A stretch of 64,000 nt of DNA from Ligula intestinalis (taxonomy: Eukaryota > Platyhelminthes > Cestoda > Diphyllobothriidea > Diphyllobothriidae), in assembly GCA_036362985.1 (NCBI GenBank), contig JAYGXS010000005.1, positions 6,005,987 through 6,069,986 on the forward strand. Reading direction: 5' to 3'. A model generated the notes under the pieces. That model had not been told where the DNA came from. It was given only the letters and a program-made list of their open reading frames with translations, and searched no databases. Below are positions 58,516 to 64,000 of the stretch, piece after piece. Each line of letters opens with the position of its first letter. Position 1 is the stretch's first letter. A program made the position numbers and the translations under genes.

Positions 58516-58999
58516 ATTCTTTTGGCATTCAAACGCTTTAAGGGTGTTTTAAAGGCGAAATCAAACCTGAAAAGCCGTGGTCTTTTCCGCATAAAGTGAC
58601 ATTTGATATGCAAAAGCAGCTTGTTATGATTTAGGCAGAGCTTTGGAAATGGATGATTTTGTTGCGTTGAGAAGTAACTTGATGCCGAATTTTTGACCAA
58701 GCTAAGCGGTCTCTCAGTGTATCAATGTACCACGGTAAAGCTGAACTATGGGTATGTAACTGCATTTGTAAGCCAAAATGTTTGGTATATTTACGATATT
58801 TTGAATTTGGGTTGTCTGTGAACATTCAAAATCCCTGCAGAAACCAAATGGCAAGCGTTTTATATTTTTATTCTTTATGAGCCCCAATTCAGACTTTATG
58901 CTGTCGTACTGATCCACTGTACGACAACTTTAGGACTTAAAAAAGACCTAGTTGGCAAGCATGTCCTTTCGACAACCCATCATTGGTCCTGTACAAGTA

Positions 59000-59380
59000 C
59001 AGGGTTTCCCAAAAAATATGTACAATTGTAATCTTGATGTATATTATTATTTTATTATTTCAAAAATGTGAAAGTATTTCGACGTATCATTTAACTGTTT
59101 TTCAAATGCATCTGAGCTATATTTTAAATAATTGAGAAAGACAGCATTCATTGAAGACGAATGCGCCGAAATACGAATATAATTGTTTTATGGTGTGTGC
59201 GAGTTCATTACCTCGCGTTGTCTGGAGTATCTGGATCGAAAAGGATGACAGTTTCAGAACATGCAGTGAAAGACAATAAAATGATATTTTTAAATGATTT
59301 TTTAGTTTTTTATTAATAAAATTACGATTAACAACAAGTTTACGATTATCTTAAATGCGTATACATTTCGGGACACCCTG
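59000..59380. mobile_element. Tc1/mariner-like MITE, copy 2
   Basis: Left CAGGGTTTCCCAAAAAATAT; right complement CAGGGTGTCCCGAAATGTAT. TA flanks at 58,998-99 and 59,381-82. Same length and internal blocks as 29,494-29,875. No transposase. Confidence 0.85.
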
Positions 59381-59827
59381 TACACTATTAATGAACAAAG
59401 CGCAGTTGGGTGCACTTCACAAATGTCTCATGTTTTCATAAATTCATCATTCAGGCCGGTATGATTGCAGGGACAATGGTAATCGTACAGTTGGGCAGGG
59501 TTAAAAAGTGTCTTATGAGTACACCTCGGTGTTTTCACGCTGACCACAGGGCCAGACTAGCGTCTACAAAGCCGTGCGCTAGGAAACTGGGAGGAGGGAA
59601 GGGGTTGAATTTAGGATGGGTCGGGAGCATTTGTAATGGGTCAGAAACATGAAGTGATGTCATTTCTACAGAGTCAACAACTGCCATTAGTAGGTGGGTA
59701 CGCCATGCGGTCGCCAGTAAGCGTCGGCATCGTTCACGAAACGATAAAGACGGAGCAGAGGGCGTCAAGAGTTAGTTGAGTGCAATTATCATAAACTTCT
59801 AAAAAAGATAATTTTACTTGGTAAAGA

Positions 59828-60291
59828 ACTAGAAAGACAAAGACAATTTGCCGCCAGTTGATGCAACCTACAGACCGACTGCCTCCTACAGAAACCTCTG
59901 CCGTCGTCTACAAGATACTTTGCAATAAAGGAGACCGCAATTACATTGTGGAAACAGGCCGCCAACTGCAAACCCACCTACACGAGCACAAAAGAGCGGC
60001 CCAGAGACTGGATCCAAACTCGCAACTGGGAGCACAAATCGCAGAAACTGGCGATGACTTCGATCTGCAAGGAGTGACCACCGTAGGCCGAGGAATTTCA
60101 AAAGCCTGAAGGCTGACGTTCGAGGCATGAAACTCAGATGCCAACTCGGTCAACAGGCATCTAGACCTGCCAGCGGCCTGCAAAGTCTTGCGCCATTACG
60201 TAGGAAAGAGCCGAAACAAAGCCAAATCACACGTAAGAATGGTAAGCAAACAGGACCCCACAATGAACCGGTCGGAAGAGGAGGCAGTGTT
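59828..60291 (+). pseudogene. PLE GIY-YIG endonuclease remnant
   Basis: Reads LMQPTDRLPPTETSAVVYKI then LCNKGDRNYIVETGRQLQTH, where VVYKI and YIVETGR are the GIY and YIG strands (Gly of YIG is Val). HEHKRAAQRLDPNSQLGAQI follows. Two in-frame TGA codons (60,107-109, 60,125-127) interrupt the C-terminal part, which continues in the same frame as RLTFEA, NSVNRHLDLPAACKVLRHYV. The frame finally ends at about 60,291. It was a single-frame domain disabled by nonsense changes. Confidence 0.87.
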
Positions 60292-60615
60292 GCCAGGGTT
60301 CTCTACCGGGTGACAAGGTGGCACGCTAATTGCTGTTTAGGACCTCCAGTCCCACTGACAGCTTATAAGCCTACCCTACTTTAATATCACTTCTGACCCC
60401 TCCGACTCCATTGACAGCTAATTGCCCTCCTCCCCCACCATTTTTCCTTCACAACTTGACGATTTCTGACAGTTGATTGGCCTATGGCCTCTATAATAAC
60501 CGTCTTTTGGTTGCTTTCTCATCTCTGCAGATGGACACCTGTAAGTTTTCGAAAGCTCAAGACAGTAAATCAATTAACCTGTTGCTCGACCCGCCTTCTT
60601 CCTCATGCATGCAAA
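59828..60615 (+). mobile_element. PLE 3' fragment: GIY-YIG, 3' UTR, decayed hammerhead
   Basis: Coding remnant to 60,291, then a pyrimidine-rich 3' stretch with a TTGACGATTTCTGACAGTTG block. The ribozyme remnant is CTGCAGA (60,525-31; A6 is C), stem II GGACAC...TTTTC-like, GAAAGCTC (60,551-58). An end of CCGCCTTCTTCCTC (60,590-60,604) follows. GAAAGCTC matches the AGCU type of the 51.5-kb element. Confidence 0.72.
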
Positions 60616-60616
60616 T

Positions 60617-62280
60617 ACCTGGATCGCGAACCCAACTCATGCATTCGAGACTGGGACATGTATGCACAATGATGCCCAGAATATATGGCTTTCTGAAGAT
60701 TCACAAATAGGTAATATCCCCACGTCAGTGCTTGCATAAGAGAAATTATATTGCCACCAATGCCTAATAACGCGTTGAAAGCTGAAGTTGCTTGGAAGCT
60801 ACTTATGTCCAAAAAGCCGGAGACACTTATTTACGTTTGTCGATATAATAAAGAATATGCGCGTTGGTAGAGGGAAGATGCTTTCATCGGATTTATCACA
60901 ATGTTTTATCAACGTTCCTCTGTTAGAAACCCTACACTACCCTCCGACGTTATACAGGACACAAACTACCAAATAGGTATGTCCATGAAACTCTTATTTA
61001 ATTACTTACACGGTAAACACAAAATGGGCAATTGGCCTGTACTGGTCACTTATACAAAAATAGAGGGCATAGCGCTAGGCTCAACATTGGGCGCGTTTCT
61101 CGCAAATGCCTTTATGGAAAAGATCGAGAATTTGAGCCCATCAATGAACTCATTTTAAGGGCCAATGCGTGGATGACATCGTCTGTCTAGCAGAACATAA
61201 CGCTGACACCGGTGTCATAGTCAGGAAGATAAAAATTTGCCACCAGAGAAGAATATGCAAGTTCCAGGAAGCAGTTCAGAAAAATAAGATGCGACCACTG
61301 GAACAAAAGTTTTATTTTCCTGACGTTTCGGATTCTGTCGAGAATCCTTAATCATAGATTATCGTAGAAAAGTCGTAGACATGCCCAGATAAGGTGTGAT
61401 ACATGTACAGGTTGCAGTCATCCGAATGCGTACTATAATTGTCAGTTCCTGTAGGCACCGCTTGAGGTCCTAATTAGTGACTTTCCTACGATTACCTACG
61501 ATTAACGATTCTAGACATAATCCGAGACGTTAAAACAATAAAACTCTTGTCCCAGAGATCTCATCTTCTTCTTTTTCTGAAGATAAACAGCGCTCGTCCC
61601 TCGCTGAAGTTTTATTCAGAGTCCGAGGCAGAAAATTAAATTGCGTTTCCTGCTGTCTTTCTACGAAGGAAAAAGAATGGGTCTATGCTACATAGGGTAT
61701 TCTGCCAGAAAACCTGGACGGGACACTACATCCCATTTCACAGTTTTGTTCCTCTAAATATAAAATGAAATCTAGTTGAAAGATAAACAGCTAGAGCACG
61801 GTGGATCTGCTCATCCGAAACTGTCGAAGCAGAACTCCAGCAGCTGCCGAAAATGTTTTTTGCAAATTGATACCTTGAAAGGTTTATCGTCTGGAATATT
61901 AACAAATGCACAGCAAAAGTGTGATATTTTAACCACAAAAATACAAACGCTTATTCATAAGACTGCCTTTCTTAGACTATGCAAACAGCGAGCTGTTAAG
62001 ACGATGTCTGATGACTGCGATCACAAGCACCTTCCATGCGACGAACGTACGCGTGTTGTTCACGAATTCTCCCCTCATACGCTTGGGAGGTAAATACCGA
62101 CTCCCAATGAAGGTCACATCGATGCGCATGCCGTGCTTAACCTGCTTTCGTGCACCAAAATCTACGTCCCAAAGCACAAGGCGCCTGCAAAAGAGGGTAC
62201 GTGAACAAATTTCGGCCTGGCTTAGTAAAGGGGAAAGCAGAGCAACCTTGACTTATATTCTCGCACACCTTTCGATATGA
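60617..62280 (+). pseudogene. Older PLE RT and GIY-YIG, interrupted by a 305-bp insertion
   Basis: Begins with YLDREPNSCIRDWDMYAQ and MPRIYGFLKIHK (RT GLPKIHK region). It continues through HLFTFVDIIKNMRVG, a motif A relic (LSSDLSQCFINVPLLETLHY), motif B (IEGIALGSTLGAFLANAFME) and motif C as CVDD (61,168-61,180). It breaks at 61,275 and resumes at 61,583 with INSARPSLKFYSESEAEN. Then come TWTGHYIPFHSFVPLNIK, WICSSETVEAELQQL and ATNVRVLFTNSPLIR, with a frameshifted GIY-YIG (STRRLQKRVREQISAWLSKG). Many stops and shifts. It is a different PLE family from the 59.8- and 49-kb ones. Confidence 0.82.
61276..61580. mobile_element. 305-bp outward-facing pair of PLE 3' ends, nested in an RT
   Basis: Minus half: hammerhead-like ATGATTA (61,355-49), stem II GGATTC/GAATCC, GAAACGTC (61,329-22), AGGAAAATAAAACTTTTG, TTCCAGTGGTCGCATC and TTATTTTTCTGA. 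Plus half: a diverged version with ACGATTA, GATTCTAGACATAATC, GAGACGTT, AACAATAAAACTCTTGTCCC, AGAGATCTCATC and TTCTTCTTTTTCTGA. Both have A in place of C3. The unit begins with TCAG and ends with CTGA and separates RT sequence that is otherwise collinear, so it inserted as one piece. Confidence 0.78.
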
Positions 62281-62804
62281 ATCACCGAGTCGATCCTAAT
62301 GAAGCCTATTAGCTGGTCTGCTAGACAACAGCTACGTTTTTTCCAACGCCCTAGGCCAACGCATGCTAGCAACAGCCGGCGCGCTGGCTAATGACAGTAA
62401 TTATCACTCCATGTAGCTGATGCATGAACAATGCTCACAACCTATTCTAATTTCTTTCCAGCGCATGCATCTCTACACGCCAGCCATGCCAGGCAAGTAG
62501 CGTGAGAATGGTGACTTGTACTCATTGGACGTTTACTAATGCTGTGAAACGGTACAGTTTTAATTATCGATGCAACTGTACCGGCCCGATTATTAATTTC
62601 TAAAAAAACTTTGCCCCCAAATAAACTTTTCAAGATAAAGGTTTAAATATTTTTTAAGTATTTTTACAAATATATGCTGCCGATTAAAAAATTGTCAACT
62701 TAAAGATTTAAATTTTGTAAAAAATGTTAAGATATTTGTAAAAAAATATATGTCTTCGAATACACTCCTCAAGTTAAGTATTTAAATATCTTATTCCTTT
62801 AATC
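62281..62804. other. No gene recognised
   Basis: AT-rich, with AAATATTTAAAT-type runs at 62,640-62,790. Confidence 0.45.
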
Positions 62805-62915
62805 ATCCCTGGAAGAGGGAGAAGGGGCGATTTCTGGGACTAGGTTGTAGTTAAGCTGACGTTTCAAAAGCTTTCTTGCTTTCATCATCAGATCTAGGTA
62901 ACAGTTCTTCTGCTG
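62805..62915 (-). mobile_element. PLE 3' end with intact hammerhead
   Basis: On the minus strand the ribozyme (62,900-62,850) is followed by ACTACAACCTAGTCCCAG, AAATCGCCCC and TTCTCCCTCTTCC, ending near 62,805. Upstream on the minus strand no GIY-YIG is recognisable. A plus-strand frame at 62,956-63,141 is Arg/Leu-rich and unassigned. Confidence 0.7.
62850..62902 (-). ncRNA. Hammerhead ribozyme with intact core
   Basis: Minus strand: CTGATGA (62,891-85), extra T, stem II GAAAGC/GCTTTT with loop AAGAAA (one G-U pair), GAAACGTC (62,865-58). Stem I has AGAT/AGCT (one mismatch) and an outer GTTA/TAAC helix across an internal loop. Stem III is the ACGU palindrome. Predicted cleavage after the C at 62,858. 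Confidence 0.82.
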
Positions 62916-63749
62916 GTGTCAGTGTGTCCAAAAGTAAGCGTGATGCCATACTGCCTTGTTTCAATCGATTGTATCAATCGATTTTTGTCGTTGTTTTAGA
63001 TACTTGCGCCCTCCCAAGCGCTTCCGTTTGATGCGTCAAGTCGTTTGTGTGCATCTTGAGCGTTTCAACCTTCTTCGCTCGCGGCTGCTGGCTGTCGGCC
63101 GTGCTTATCATCCTCCGCCCGACCTATTTCTCCCTTCTTAGCAAATATTTGCCTCCTGCGGAGCGCTTGATAGGCGGAATGATGGTCTATGTCCCTATTA
63201 AGTTCATCAGTTGAAAGTTAGAGGTTAGTTCATTAACACTGGTGATTGAACGCTCACTGATCGGTTGTGGAAATAATTCGTCCACGTCTGCCTTGGGACC
63301 CACTTCAAGAGCCACATCACCAGCTTCACAGTGGCTAGTACTATAGACAGAAAAATGCTTTAATATAAATCACTGTACATGTGATCGCGGGGCCTGAGAA
63401 TGAATCCAAAAACGGAATGAATGAGTCCCATACCCGATCTGTGAAGGTCCATTCAACAAGTATAATATTTGGTTTCAGCTGTGATACCCATGTAAACATT
63501 GAGGAGGCCAAGTCGGCAAACGAACGTTTTTGATTAATTTATCATAAGGTTAATACAATAACATAAGGGAAGAGAGAGTTAACGAATGTTTATGTAACCA
63601 GTCAGTAGTAATTAGGGTGAGATGTGGAGAGCTGTTATAGGGATAAAAGAGATAAAATGTAGCCACACCACGAATCTGCGACGAGACAGATGCAGTAAGC
63701 AATCACAGGCTATCCACGCCATCACAAGACGACAAAACCTTGTGTCTTA
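62916..63749. other. No gene recognised
   Basis: Contains the open frame 62,956-63,141 (about 61 residues, RPPKRFRLMRQVVCVHLERF-type, Arg-rich) of unknown origin; possibly retroelement coding sequence on the plus strand. Confidence 0.4.
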
Positions 63750-64000
63750 AAGCCTTTCAACAAAATGCGAGGTTCGGACGACGGGGCGGCAGTAATTAGT
63801 TGTCGGACAATTTCCCCCTTTCCCCTTTCTTTTCTCTCTCTGGCCCCTAATTATGACGAGAATATGACCCCTGTGATCCCTCAGCACCTTTTCCCTTTTT
63901 TCCTATTATTACTTCTCATTGGTTGCTTAATTTTTTCTTAACTCTACCCTCCCTTCTATTATTGTTATTAGCCTGATGATGAATTAGTCGAAAACGTTTG
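63750..64000 (+). mobile_element. PLE-type 3' region, cut by window end
   Basis: Collinear with 9770-9985. It ends with CTGATGA (63,973-79) and GAAAACGTT (63,990-98). The spacer TGAATTAGTC allows only a two-pair stem II, so the ribozyme is degenerate or differently folded. The 3' box would lie beyond the window. Confidence 0.55.

Overview
The window looks like intergenic or repeat-rich DNA of an animal nuclear genome. It is AT-rich and has no recognisable host exon. It holds many degenerate Penelope-like retroelements (PLEs), tRNA-derived SINEs, TA-flanked inverted-repeat transposons and (TA)n microsatellites. The several PLE subfamilies carrying hammerhead ribozymes, plus a tRNA-headed SINE with its own hammerhead, resemble what is known from flatworms (trematodes, cestodes) and some other invertebrates. 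A platyhelminth is my inference and the sequence does not prove it.

Layout. 1-660: 3' end of a PLE with a hammerhead-like core. 711-1410: head-to-head tRNA-SINE pair. 1500-1580: hairpin made of two PLE 3' termini. 2.6-3.05 kb: PLE 3' end. 3.1-4.1 and 8.45-9.45 kb: two copies of an AT-rich repeat, with a third inverted at 40.2 kb. 5.7-6.9 kb: PLE 3' half on the minus strand facing a second 3' end that carries an intact hammerhead. 10.0-10.4, 13.2-14.2, 30.1-31.1, 37.5-38.5 and 46.2-47.2 kb: a palindromic foldback-like DNA transposon family. 15.2-16.1 kb: PLE with linker and GIY-YIG domain. 21.1-21.7 kb: pogo/Tigger-like MITE. 24.5-25.6 and 26.6-27.9 kb: further PLE remnants. 29.5 and 59.0 kb: a Tc1/mariner-like MITE. 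47.3 and 56.6 kb: tRNA-SINE with a hammerhead. 47,887-51,591: the best-preserved PLE, two near-identical copies in a 1,688-bp-arm palindrome. 54.4, 58.4, 59.8-62.3 (with a nested 305-bp unit), 62.8 and 63.7-64.0 kb: more PLE pieces.

The unifying signal is a short 3' module repeated at about thirteen places on both strands. It consists of a type I hammerhead core with almost no stem III (GAAACGTC, GAAAGCTC or GAAAAGCTT, where the stem III letters form a palindrome), then an AATAAA-like stretch, then a box close to TTGTYCCAGYGATC followed by TCTTCTTC. It ends otherwise different PLE bodies. The module often occurs as outward-facing inverted pairs, from an 81-bp hairpin up to the 3.7-kb palindrome, and one 305-bp pair sits inside an older reverse-transcriptase pseudogene. 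No intact protein-coding gene is present. The best PLE reading frame is broken by one stop and one frameshift, both shared by its two arms. Coordinates of degenerate repeats are by-eye estimates.
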